NCBI RefSeq assembly: GCF_006716765.1
Contig: NZ_VFPO01000001.1
Span: forward strand, 4,898,001-4,962,000
DNA: 64,000 nt
Origin: Actinomadura hallensis
GTDB taxonomy: Bacteria > Actinomycetota > Actinomycetes > Streptosporangiales > Streptosporangiaceae
Reading direction: 5' to 3'
The notes beneath the pieces are model-generated. The model was not told the origin of the DNA, searched no databases, and saw nothing but the letters and a program-made list of their open reading frames with translations. Positions 1 through 8,734 of the stretch are shown here, in pieces. Position numbers and translations under genes: made by a program. The stretch's first letter is position 1; every line of letters begins with the position of its first letter.

Positions 1-1402
<1,402 letters not shown>

Positions 1403-1465
1403 CGGACCTCCTCGGTGTGGCCGGGGCCACCGGGTCGGACGCGGAGAAGGGGTCGGGGACGCGGG

Positions 1466-2656
1466 TCAGGACGCGGGGGAGAACACGTGGTCGCTGATGA
1501 GGCGGGCGCCGCCGACGACGCCGGCGGTCCCGGCGAGCTCGGACAGCACGATGGGGAGGTTGCCGGTCGCGAGCGGCGCGGACCGGCGGTAGACGACGCT
1601 GCGGATCTCGGCGAGCAGCGTGTGGCCGAGCCGGGCGACGCCGCCCGCGATGATGACCAGGCCGGGGTTGAAGAAGCTGACGAGCCCGGCGAGGACCTGC
1701 CCGACGTGCCGGCCGCCCTCCCGGATCATCTGCACGGCGACCGGGTCCCCGGCGGCCGCGGCCTCGCCGACGTGCTCGGCGGTCAGCTCCCCGTGGGTCT
1801 CCAGCAGCGCGGCGAGCCGCGAGGACCGGCCCGCCCTGGCCGCCGCCTCGGCGTCCCGGGCGAGGGCCGCGCCGCCGAAGTGGGCCTCCAGGCAGCCCGC
1901 GTTGCCGCACGCGCAGATCGGGCCGTCGTCGTCGACGCGTATGTGCCCGATGTCGCCGGCGCTGCCGGACACGCCGCGGTAGATGGCGCCGTCCACGACG
2001 ATGCCGCAGCCGATACCGGTGCCGATCTTGACGAGGAGGAAGTCGCGCACCGAGCGGGCCAGCCCGGCGTGCAGCTCGCCCAGCGCCATCAGGTTCACGT
2101 CGTTGTCGACGAGGACGGGGCACCCCAGCTCCTGCCCGATCGCGTCGCGGACGGGGAACCGGTCCCAGCCGGGCATGATCGGCGGGACGACCGGCATGCC
2201 GTCGCGGAAGCTGACCGGCCCGGGGACCCCGATCCCGGTGCCGTGCACCTCCGGGATCAGCCCCTCGTCGCGCAGCTTGCCGAGCAGGTCGAGGGCCCGT
2301 TCGAGGACCACGGTCGCGCCCTGCCGGACGTCGCACTCCTCGCTGACGTGCCCGATGATCTCCAGGGTGCCGTCGGTCACCGCGACGTCGATCGAGGTGG
2401 CGCCGATGTCGAACGCGACGAACCGCAGCCGGGGCGACAGCCGGACGATCCCGGACCGCCGCCCGCCCCGGGACGCGGCCAGCCCCGCGCCCTCCACGAG
2501 CCCCATCTCGACGAGCCGGTCCAGCTCCACGGCCAGCTTCGACCGCGACAACCGGACCACGTCTCCCAGCTCGGCCCGCGAGCGCGGGCCCTCGTCACGC
2601 AGCAGCCGCAGCAGGCGTGCCTGATGCACGTTCTGCGGGCGGGCCGACATGCGCAT
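1466..2656 (-). CDS. ROK-family transcriptional repressor
   Basis: DNA-binding sugar sensor of the NagC/XylR (ROK) class. An N-terminal winged helix is followed by an ASKHA kinase-like fold: phosphate loop DIGATSIDVAV, a VPGPVS segment, DNDVN, and the zinc-binding CACGNAGCLE cluster. It ends 63 bp before the ABC ATPase gene on the same strand, so it very likely controls that uptake operon. The reading frame opens at 2704, but I prefer ATG 2656 (or GTG 2659) because GAGAGGA sits 7 bases before it; ATG 2650 is also possible. The sugar effector is unknown. Confidence 0.9.
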   Translation of the reverse strand: MRMSARPQNVHQARLLRLLRDEGPRSRAELGDVVRLSRSKLAVELDRLVEMGLVEGAGLAASRGGRRSGIVRLSPRLRFVAFDIGATSIDVAVTDGTLEIIGHVSEECDVRQGATVVLERALDLLGKLRDEGLIPEVHGTGIGVPGPVSFRDGMPVVPPIMPGWDRFPVRDAIGQELGCPVLVDNDVNLMALGELHAGLARSVRDFLLVKIGTGIGCGIVVDGAIYRGVSGSAGDIGHIRVDDDGPICACGNAGCLEAHFGGAALARDAEAAARAGRSSRLAALLETHGELTAEHVGEAAAAGDPVAVQMIREGGRHVGQVLAGLVSFFNPGLVIIAGGVARLGHTLLAEIRSVVYRRSAPLATGNLPIVLSELAGTAGVVGGARLISDHVFSPAS

Positions 2657-2768
2657 CACGCCGTCCTCTCGGGATAGGCCGAGGCCGTGTGACCTCGGTC
2701 TCATGCCCGAGAAGGTAACCGACTTTCGCCCGCCTGAGAAGACCTTTCCCTCAGATCATCAGAACTTT

Positions 2769-2780
2769 CTCTTCCAAGAG
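2769..2780. promoter_or_regulatory. Possible ROK operator dyad
   Basis: CTCTTCCAAGAG is a perfect inverted repeat (5-bp arms) about 110 bp upstream of the ROK start. Just to its left CTGAG and CTCAG form a second, looser inverted repeat. Autoregulation is common in the family; binding here is inference. Confidence 0.35.
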
Positions 2781-2794
2781 GACAAAGTCGGCCA

Positions 2795-2844
2795 AGCAAA
2801 AGGCCCGCATGGCCACCGCCCCCCAAGCGGCACCCACACGGGCC
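2795..2844 (-). terminator. Probable intrinsic terminator of the conservon operon
   Basis: Read leftward, GGCCCG (2839-2844) pairs with CGGGCC (2802-2807) around a GC-rich loop that can fold further, and is followed by CTTTTGCTT. It lies downstream of the conservon GTPase gene, past the repeat element. Confidence 0.5.
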
Positions 2845-2970
2845 GTTCACACACCTACCGAACTACGTCACCCGGACCCCCCAGCCGCCCGGACCACACG
2901 AACGCACGAGCCGACCGCACCCGCCGCCCGCGACCACACCAGCCGTCACAGCAACCACGCACCGACCTCA

Positions 2971-3116
2971 ACGCCTGCGATCGCGACCGAAGGCAGGTTC
3001 GAGCGAAGCGAGAACCTGATCGCGCAGCGAGCCCCTGGGCGAGCCGGAGCGATGCAGCGATCGCGCTGAGTTCCCGTTGAAGGAAGGCGCTCAGCGCCTG
3101 ACGCCGAGGGAACTCA
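2971..3116 (-). repeat. Dispersed structured repeat, copy 1
   Basis: About 146 bp that match 34148-34295. A 54-base block (about 3013-3066) is identical in both copies. It is flanked by a hairpin CAGGTTC/GAACCTG (2994-3000 with 3012-3018) and by an outer stem GAGTTCCC/GGGAACTC (3068-3075 with 3108-3115) enclosing an inner stem AGGCGCT/AGCGCCT (3085-3091 with 3093-3099). The outer stem runs into the stop codon of the GTPase gene (3114-3116), so it would form in the 3' end of that transcript. Two arm positions differ between copies and both are compensated. Confidence 0.85.
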
Positions 3117-3719
3117 ATAAGACACCCTCTGCCGGGTGCTCATCGTCCGCATGATGTGCTCCACCAGCGTGATGAGGACCCGCTTCGCGTCCTCGCGGTC
3201 GCGGACGTCGCAGGAGATCACCGGGATATGGGGCGGCAGGTCGAGCGCGTCGCGCACCTGGTCGGCGGTGTGGTGGCCGGCGCCGTCGAACCGGTTGACG
3301 CCGATGATGAACGGGAGGCCGCGCCGTTCGAAGTAGTCGACCGAGGCGAAGCAGTCGGCCAGCCGGCGGGTGTCGACGAGCACGACGGCGCCGAGCGCCC
3401 CCTTGGCCAGTTCGTCCCACATGAACCAGAAGCGGTCCTGGCCGGGGGTTCCGAAGACGAACAGCACGAGGCCGTTCGGGAGCGTGATGCGCCCGAAGTC
3501 CATCGCCACGGTGGTCGTCGTCTTGGACGCGACGGCCGTGGTGTCGTCGATCCCGATGCTCTTCTCGGTCAGGGCCTCCTCGGTCCGCAGCGGACGGATC
3601 TCGCTGACCGCGCTCACCAGGGTGGTCTTCCCGACGCCGAAGCCTCCGGCCACGAGGATCTTGACCGTCAGCGCGGAATCGCCCTGTGCGGCGGCCGCGT
3701 CAGAGCGCACGGATTCCAT
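3114..3719 (-). CDS. Conservon GTP/ATP-binding protein (CvnD-like), first conservon
   Basis: Small Ras-like GTPase of 201 residues, the output protein of a conservon. It has a P-loop GGFGVGKTT at about residues 25-33, a switch region SKTTTTVAMDFGRI, GTPGQDRF as the G3 motif (DxxG is replaced by TPGQ, usual for this family), and GVNRFDG as the NKxD equivalent. Its start overlaps the DUF742 gene by 20 bp, so it is translated in coupling with it. In Streptomyces CvnD interacts with the CvnA-C membrane complex; that role here is by family. The stop codon abuts the repeat element. Confidence 0.93.
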   Translation of the reverse strand: MESVRSDAAAAQGDSALTVKILVAGGFGVGKTTLVSAVSEIRPLRTEEALTEKSIGIDDTTAVASKTTTTVAMDFGRITLPNGLVLFVFGTPGQDRFWFMWDELAKGALGAVVLVDTRRLADCFASVDYFERRGLPFIIGVNRFDGAGHHTADQVRDALDLPPHIPVISCDVRDREDAKRVLITLVEHIMRTMSTRQRVSY

Positions 3720-4104
3720 CGATCACTTCCTTGAGTACACGCTCGCCGGGGAACTGCGCCACCGGCGCCGGGCGCCGGACCTGGATCAGCGAGTGGTCGA
3801 GCAGGTCGCCGAGCAGGACACGGACGACCCCGAGGGGAAGTTCCAGATCCGACGCTATCTCGGCGACCGACAACGGGGTGCGACAAAGCTCCAGGATCAT
3901 GTCATGTTCGGGCTCCGGCGACCATGAGGACGCGGGCAGTTTGACCGAATCGTCGCCGGAGGACGCGGGGTCCACCGCGACGATGAGGGCGACCAGGTCG
4001 AACTCGACGCCGCCGTCGTAGTGCGTCCGGCCGCCGGTGAGCGCGTACGGCCGGACGACGGGGCCCGCGGCCTCGTCGTACCAGGCTCCGCTCGGCCCCT
4101 CCAC
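3700..4104 (-). CDS. DUF742 conservon protein (CvnC-like), first conservon
   Basis: 134 residues. It carries the DUF742 signature VVRPYALTGGRT near residue 16 and a C-terminal winged-helix-like part (LPLGVVRVLLGDLLDHSLI) ending in DGIRAL. DUF742 proteins act between the roadblock protein and the GTPase of conservons. It is separated by 1 bp from the roadblock stop at 4106 and overlaps the GTPase start by 20 bp, so all four genes form one tightly packed operon. An extra loop (residues 46-55, acidic and Ser-rich) distinguishes it from the second DUF742 protein at 7892. Confidence 0.93.
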   Translation of the reverse strand: MEGPSGAWYDEAAGPVVRPYALTGGRTHYDGGVEFDLVALIVAVDPASSGDDSVKLPASSWSPEPEHDMILELCRTPLSVAEIASDLELPLGVVRVLLGDLLDHSLIQVRRPAPVAQFPGERVLKEVIDGIRAL

Positions 4105-4105
4105 C

Positions 4106-4549
4106 TCAAGCGCCGCCCGGCTCGGCCGCGGCCACCCGCGGGTTGGCGGACAGGTGCTGCCCGACGCGGGTCACGAGCATCGCCATCTCGTAGGCGATGA
4201 CGCCCAGGTCGGCGTCGGAGGAGGCGAGCACCGCGAGGCAGGCGCCCTGCCCGGCGGCGGTGACGAAGAGGAACTGGGACTCCATCTCCACGATCGTCTG
4301 CCGGACGGGGCCGCCGCCGAAGGTCTCCCCCGCTCCCCTGGCGAGGCTCTGGAAGCTGGCGGCGACGGCGGACAGGTGGTCGGATTCCTCGCGTGCCAGC
4401 CCGCTGGACGCTGCGATCCGCAGGCCGTCGCCCGAGAGCACCACCGCGTTCTGCACCGGTGCTACCCGCTGGACGAGGCTGTCGAGCAGCCAGTCCAGCT
4501 CACCGCCTCCGCCCGGAACCTCCGCGCCGGGGTACTGGGGCTGTGTCAT
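4106..4549 (-). CDS. Roadblock/LC7 domain protein (CvnB-like), first conservon
   Basis: 147 residues with one roadblock/LC7 fold (ELDWLLDSLVQRV, then VVLSGDGLRIAASS and a C-terminal helix EMAMLVTRVGQHL). These proteins regulate the nucleotide state of the partner GTPase. The start ATG at 4549 overlaps the histidine-kinase-like stop as ATGA, giving translational coupling, and fixes this start; the frame continues far upstream but only as an antisense shadow of the kinase gene. Confidence 0.93.
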   Translation of the reverse strand: MTQPQYPGAEVPGGGGELDWLLDSLVQRVAPVQNAVVLSGDGLRIAASSGLAREESDHLSAVAASFQSLARGAGETFGGGPVRQTIVEMESQFLFVTAAGQGACLAVLASSDADLGVIAYEMAMLVTRVGQHLSANPRVAAAEPGGA

Positions 4550-7197
4550 GGGGTGTCGTCCTCCTGGTCGGCTGAGTCGCGCGCGGCCTCCACGTCGGCC
4601 GCTTCCTGCCTGCCACGCTGCCAGCCACGCTGCATGGCGGACATCATCGATCGCATCGTCTCGGGTGAGCGGGCCGCGTCCCCTTCCGGAACGGTCCCGT
4701 CGGCGGGCACGGCGCCGCCGCCGCGCTCGTCCGCGGGCGGCGGGGGCGGCGGCGCGGCGTCGGCCGGGACGGGCGCCCCGAGGGGCGTCGCGGGTTCGGG
4801 CGGCGCGGGCCGCGGCGGCGCGTCGTCCACGGGCGGGACCCGGCCCTGGGCCGCGAGCTGCTCGTCCACGCGCCGCTTGAGCTCGGGCGCGAGGTGCTGC
4901 TGGCGCCTGCGCCGGGGCAGCTCGCCCGGCCGCTGGGGCCGCGGCGGCTCCGGCCGCGTCCCGGCGTCCGTGCCGGCGCCCGTGCCGGCGTCCGCCTCCG
5001 CGGGTTCGGGGCGCGGCGCGGGCTCGGGCTGCGGCGCGGGCTCGGGCTGCGGAGCCGCCTCGGGAGCGCCCGTAAGCGGCTCCTGCGAGGCGGGTTCGGC
5101 GTCGACGAGGCGCACCACGCCGCCCGTGTCGGCGGCCGCCCGGCCCGGCTCGGCCGACGCGGACGGGGAGGCCGTCAGCGCCGGGGCGGGTTCCGGCAGC
5201 CGCTGCATCGGGCCCGTGACGCGGCGCGCGGACGGCTCCTGCCCGGCGGCCTCCACGATGAGCGACCCGGGGATCAGCGCGATCGCGGTCGTCCCGCCGT
5301 AGGGGGACGGGCGCAGCGTGACCTGGATGCCGTGCCGCTCGGCGAGCCGCGCCACGACGAACAGCCCGAGCTGCGCGCTGTCGGACGGGTCGAACTCCGG
5401 CGGGTCGGCGAGCCGCGCGTTGGCGGCGCGCAGCGCCTCCTCGGTCATCCCGAGGCCGCGGTCCTCCACCTCGATCGCGAAGCCGTTGGCGACCGCGTGG
5501 CCGCTGACCCGCACCGGCGACTGCGGCGGCGAGAACGTGGTGGCGTTCTCCACCACCTCGGCGAGCAGGTGGATGACGTCGGCGACGGCGGAGCCGAGCA
5601 GCGCGACGCGCGGCAGCGGCTGCACCCGCACCCGCGGGTAGTCCTCGACCTCGGCGACGGCGCCGCGGACCACGTCCACCAGCGGCACCGGCCGGCGCCA
5701 GCCGCGTCCCGCGGACTTGCCGGCGAGGATCACCAGGCCCTCGGCGTGCCGGCGCATGCGGGTCGCGAGGTGGTCGAGGCGGAACAGGTCGGACAGCTCC
5801 GACGGGTCCTCGGTGCGGCGCTCCATGGTGTCCAGCAGGCTGAGCTGGCGGTGCAGCAGCGCCTGGTTGCGGCGGGCGAGGTTGACGAACACCTCGCTGA
5901 TGCCGCGGCGGGCCGCGGCCTCGCCCTCGGCGGAGCGCACCACGGCCTCGCGGGCGCGTTCGAACGACTCGGCGATCCGCCGGATCTCGTGGATGCGGAA
6001 GTCGGCGGCGAGCTCCGGCTCGGGTTCGGCGGGCCGCCCGGCGCGGATCCGCTCGGCGAGCCTCGGCAGCCGGTCCCGGGTGAAGGAGACCACGCCGTCG
6101 GCGAGCGCGCGGCACTCGCGCACCAGCCGCCGCGAGACGCGGAACGCGAAGAACGACGACAGCACGATCGCGAGCAGCCCGACGCCGCCGGCGAGGGCGA
6201 GCCGCGTGAACGTGGAGATCGCGATGCCGTGCGCGTGGCCGGTGAGGTCGTCGAGGACGTCGTTCTCCAGTTCGAACAGCCGCCCGTGGACGGTGTCGGA
6301 GAGGCTGCGCCACTCGGCGGGCTCGACGACGACGGGTTCGCGGGCGCCGGGCTGCGCCGGCTGCTGCCGGCCCTCCGCGCGGGCCCTGCGCTCGGCCGCC
6401 GCGGGCGGCTCGGCGCCGTGGATGACCTGGTTCTCCAGCTTCATCAGCTGCACGAACGGCGCGGTGCCCATCATCCGCTCGTAGCGGGTGCGGAAGGCGG
6501 GGGGCAGGTCGCGCGCGTTGTCGTCGTGCATCGTGTGGTGCGCCCCCACGAGCTTGGTGAACTCGGCGCGCTCGGCGGGGGTGATGCGGCCCGCGGCCAG
6601 CGCCCCGGTCAGCAGGGCGTCCTCGCGGGCCAGGTACTCGCGGGCGCGGCCGAACGAGGTGAGCGTGCGGGCCCGCGCGGTGATGGTCCCCTCCGCGGGC
6701 GTGGTGGCGCTGTAGATCGCGAAGCCGGCGTCGATGAGGTCGTTGTAGCCGCGCAGGACGTCCGTGCGGTCGGCGGCGCGGCCGTCCACGCTGCGGCGCA
6801 GCGCGTCCAGGCCGTCGAGGCCGGCGACGAGCCCGTCGATCCGCTTCACGACCTCGGGCAGGATCGTGTCCCGCAGTCCCTGGTCGCGGCTGCCGGCGCG
6901 GACCTCCTCGGCCGCCCTGTCGGTGGCGCCGCGCTGCTTCCGCATCCCCGCGGGGTCCCCGGTCCGGGCGTCGCCGAGCCAGGCCATCGACAGGCGGCGC
7001 TCCTTCTGGAGGCCGTCGATGAGCCGCTGCGTGGGCAGGACCGTCTTCTGCTGGAAGTCCCGGCTCTTGAGGAGCTGGTTCGCGTCGCCGTAGGTCATCC
7101 CGGTGAGGAGGACCCACAGCGACGTCAGGGCCAGCAGCGGGACGAGGACCAACAAGGTGATCCTCGTCCCGATGGAGGAGAAACGGGGGATCATCAC
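4546..7197 (-). CDS. Conservon sensor histidine kinase-like protein (CvnA-like), first conservon
   Basis: 883 residues, membrane bound. A transmembrane helix at about 12-34 precedes a large extracytoplasmic nitrate/nitrite-type sensing domain (about 40-300). A second transmembrane helix (about 325-345) is followed by a HAMP-like linker, a DHp-like helix (ARRNQALLHRQLSLLD) and an ATPase domain with the N-box ENATTFSPP and a DRGLGM G1 box. The dimerisation helix has no clear phosphoacceptor His in the classic H-E/D context, as usual for this family. The tail after residue 650 is Pro/Glu/Ala-rich with PQPEPA repeats and ends in a short conserved helix. Starts GTG 7197 or ATG 7194 are equivalent. 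Confidence 0.92.
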   Translation of the reverse strand: MMIPRFSSIGTRITLLVLVPLLALTSLWVLLTGMTYGDANQLLKSRDFQQKTVLPTQRLIDGLQKERRLSMAWLGDARTGDPAGMRKQRGATDRAAEEVRAGSRDQGLRDTILPEVVKRIDGLVAGLDGLDALRRSVDGRAADRTDVLRGYNDLIDAGFAIYSATTPAEGTITARARTLTSFGRAREYLAREDALLTGALAAGRITPAERAEFTKLVGAHHTMHDDNARDLPPAFRTRYERMMGTAPFVQLMKLENQVIHGAEPPAAAERRARAEGRQQPAQPGAREPVVVEPAEWRSLSDTVHGRLFELENDVLDDLTGHAHGIAISTFTRLALAGGVGLLAIVLSSFFAFRVSRRLVRECRALADGVVSFTRDRLPRLAERIRAGRPAEPEPELAADFRIHEIRRIAESFERAREAVVRSAEGEAAARRGISEVFVNLARRNQALLHRQLSLLDTMERRTEDPSELSDLFRLDHLATRMRRHAEGLVILAGKSAGRGWRRPVPLVDVVRGAVAEVEDYPRVRVQPLPRVALLGSAVADVIHLLAEVVENATTFSPPQSPVRVSGHAVANGFAIEVEDRGLGMTEEALRAANARLADPPEFDPSDSAQLGLFVVARLAERHGIQVTLRPSPYGGTTAIALIPGSLIVEAAGQEPSARRVTGPMQRLPEPAPALTASPSASAEPGRAAADTGGVVRLVDAEPASQEPLTGAPEAAPQPEPAPQPEPAPRPEPAEADAGTGAGTDAGTRPEPPRPQRPGELPRRRRQQHLAPELKRRVDEQLAAQGRVPPVDDAPPRPAPPEPATPLGAPVPADAAPPPPPPADERGGGAVPADGTVPEGDAARSPETMRSMMSAMQRGWQRGRQEAADVEAARDSADQEDDTP

Positions 7198-7272
7198 TGC
7201 TTCAGCACTCGGGGGCGGAACATGCGGGGGAAACCTCCCGATGCGTGGAGTACGGGGGTGTGCGGGAGCCTA

Positions 7273-7911
7273 CTACGTCGCGGGTTCCCGCCGATCGGGC
7301 GGACGCGCGGCTTCCGGCGCCCCCTTCGTGTCCGGCCAGTTCAGCACGTGCTCCATCAGCGCCACCAGAACCTCCTTGGAGGACTCGCGGCGCCGGACGT
7401 CGCACAGCAGCACCGGCACGCCGGGGTCCAGGTCGAGCGCGATCGCGATGTCCCTGGGGTCGTGCGTGCGGCGCCCGTCGAAGCAGTTGACCGCCACCAC
7501 GAACGGGACGTCGCGCCGCTCGAAGTAGTCGATGGCGGCGAAGCTGCCGGTCAGCCGGCGGGTGTCGGCCAGCACGACGGCGCCGATGGCGCCCGCGGCC
7601 AGCTCGTCCCACATGAACCAGAACCGCTCCTGCCCGGGCGTGCCGAACAGGTACAGCAGCAGGTGGTCCGACAGCGTGATCCGCCCGAAGTCCATCGCGA
7701 CGGTCGTGGTCGTCTTGTCGCCCACCCCGGACACGTCGTCCACGCCGACGCCGCGCTCGGTCAGCGGCTCCTCGGTGTGCAGGGGCCTGATCTCGCTGAT
7801 CGAGCCGACCATCGTGGTCTTGCCGACCCCGAACCCGCCGGCGATGAGAATCTTGGTCGTGACGAGGGGACGCGCGTTCATGCCCGCCTCGTCAGAGGGC
7901 GCGTAGGCCAT
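7273..7911 (-). CDS. Conservon GTP/ATP-binding protein (CvnD-like), second conservon
   Basis: 212 residues, paralogue of the protein at 3114. It shows P-loop GGFGVGKTT, a DKTTTTVAMDFGRIT switch and GTPGQERFWFMWDEL; it differs mainly at the N-terminus and in a charged tail ending RRREPAT-like. It overlaps its DUF742 gene by 20 bp, the same geometry as in the first conservon. Only 75 bp separate its stop from the kinase gene of the first conservon, with no terminator-like hairpin, so both conservons may be one eight-gene transcript. Confidence 0.92.
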   Translation of the reverse strand: MAYAPSDEAGMNARPLVTTKILIAGGFGVGKTTMVGSISEIRPLHTEEPLTERGVGVDDVSGVGDKTTTTVAMDFGRITLSDHLLLYLFGTPGQERFWFMWDELAAGAIGAVVLADTRRLTGSFAAIDYFERRDVPFVVAVNCFDGRRTHDPRDIAIALDLDPGVPVLLCDVRRRESSKEVLVALMEHVLNWPDTKGAPEAARPPDRREPAT

Positions 7912-8269
7912 TGAGCACCTCCCTCAGCACTCCCTTGGGCGGACGGCGGCCCTGGGCGGGCTCCACCGCGTCGACCACCGAGATCAGGCCCTCGTCCCGG
8001 AGGTCGCCCAGCAGAACGCGGACGACGCCGATCGGGAGACCGAGGTCGGCCGACAGGTCGACGACCGCGACCGGGCGTGCGCAGGCGCGCAGCACCCGGG
8101 CGTGGTCGGGGCTGTAGCGCAGCCTCTCCCCGGCCGGGACGCCGGTGGCGGTCACCACCGTGATCAGCTCGAAGTCGCCGCCCTCGGGACGGGTCCGTCC
8201 CCGGGTCATGGCGTACGGGCGCACCAGCGGACCGGCCTCCCGGTCCAGCCACCGCTCTGAGGACGACAT
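7892..8269 (-). CDS. DUF742 conservon protein (CvnC-like), second conservon
   Basis: 125 residues with LVRPYAMTRGRT near the N-terminus and the winged-helix-like LPIGVVRVLLGDLRDEGLI, ending NGLRAL. It starts 3 bp after the roadblock gene and overlaps the GTPase gene by 20 bp. It is shorter than its paralogue at 3700 because it lacks the acidic loop. Confidence 0.92.
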   Translation of the reverse strand: MSSSERWLDREAGPLVRPYAMTRGRTRPEGGDFELITVVTATGVPAGERLRYSPDHARVLRACARPVAVVDLSADLGLPIGVVRVLLGDLRDEGLISVVDAVEPAQGRRPPKGVLREVLNGLRAL

Positions 8270-8272
8270 GGG

Positions 8273-8734
8273 TCACTGGCTCCGCGGCGAGGTCCCCCCG
8301 GCGCCCCCGAAGCCCTCACCCGCCGTCTCGTGTTCGGCTCCGAACCTGGGGCCGGCCTGCAGATGCTGGCCGACGCGCTTGACCAGTACCGCCATCTCGT
8401 AGGCGACGAGGCCGGCGTCGGCCTCGGCGTCGGCCAGCACGGCGAGGCAGGTGCCGTCGCCCGCGGCCGTCACGAACAGCAGCAGCGCGTCCATCTCGAT
8501 GATGGTCTGGCGCACGTTGCCGCCGGCGAAGTGCCGGCCGGCGCCGCGCGCGAGGCTCTGCACGCCGGAGGCCAGCGCGGACAGGTGCTCGGCGTCCTCG
8601 CGGCCGAGTTCGGTGGAGGCGGCGATGGCGAGGCCGTCGCGGGACAGGATCACCGCCTGCCGCACGGCCGCCACCCGGCCGGCGAAGTCGTTGAGCAGCC
8701 AGTTCAGCTCACCGGTAGCGGTGTGGTGCATCAT
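8273..8734 (-). CDS. Roadblock/LC7 domain protein (CvnB-like), second conservon
   Basis: 153 residues when started at ATG 8734, where the kinase stop and this start overlap as TGATG and GAGGAGG provides the ribosome site (ATG 8731 is the next codon). The roadblock fold is clear: GELNWLLNDFAGRV, VILSRDGLAIAAST, and EMAVLVKRVGQHL. The C-terminus is Gly-rich. Upstream extension of the frame to 8779 lies inside the kinase gene and is not needed. Confidence 0.92.
   Translation of the reverse strand: MMHHTATGELNWLLNDFAGRVAAVRQAVILSRDGLAIAASTELGREDAEHLSALASGVQSLARGAGRHFAGGNVRQTIIEMDALLLFVTAAGDGTCLAVLADAEADAGLVAYEMAVLVKRVGQHLQAGPRFGAEHETAGEGFGGAGGTSPRSQ

Larger units (their letters stand above)
2657..3113. 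other. 457-bp intergenic region: ROK promoter side, terminator and repeat copy 1
   Basis: No credible gene. From left to right it holds the ROK leader, short dyads near 2769-2780 that could be the ROK operator, a terminator-like stem at 2802-2844 reading leftward, an unremarkable stretch, and copy 1 of a dispersed repeat at 2971-3116. Open frames here have poor codon bias and no ribosome site. Confidence 0.7.

Noticed and set aside
4106..7117. A 1003-residue frame ending in the roadblock protein
   Set aside because: Only the last 147 residues are real; the rest is an out-of-frame reading of the kinase gene. The ATGA overlap at 4546-4549 fixes the roadblock start.
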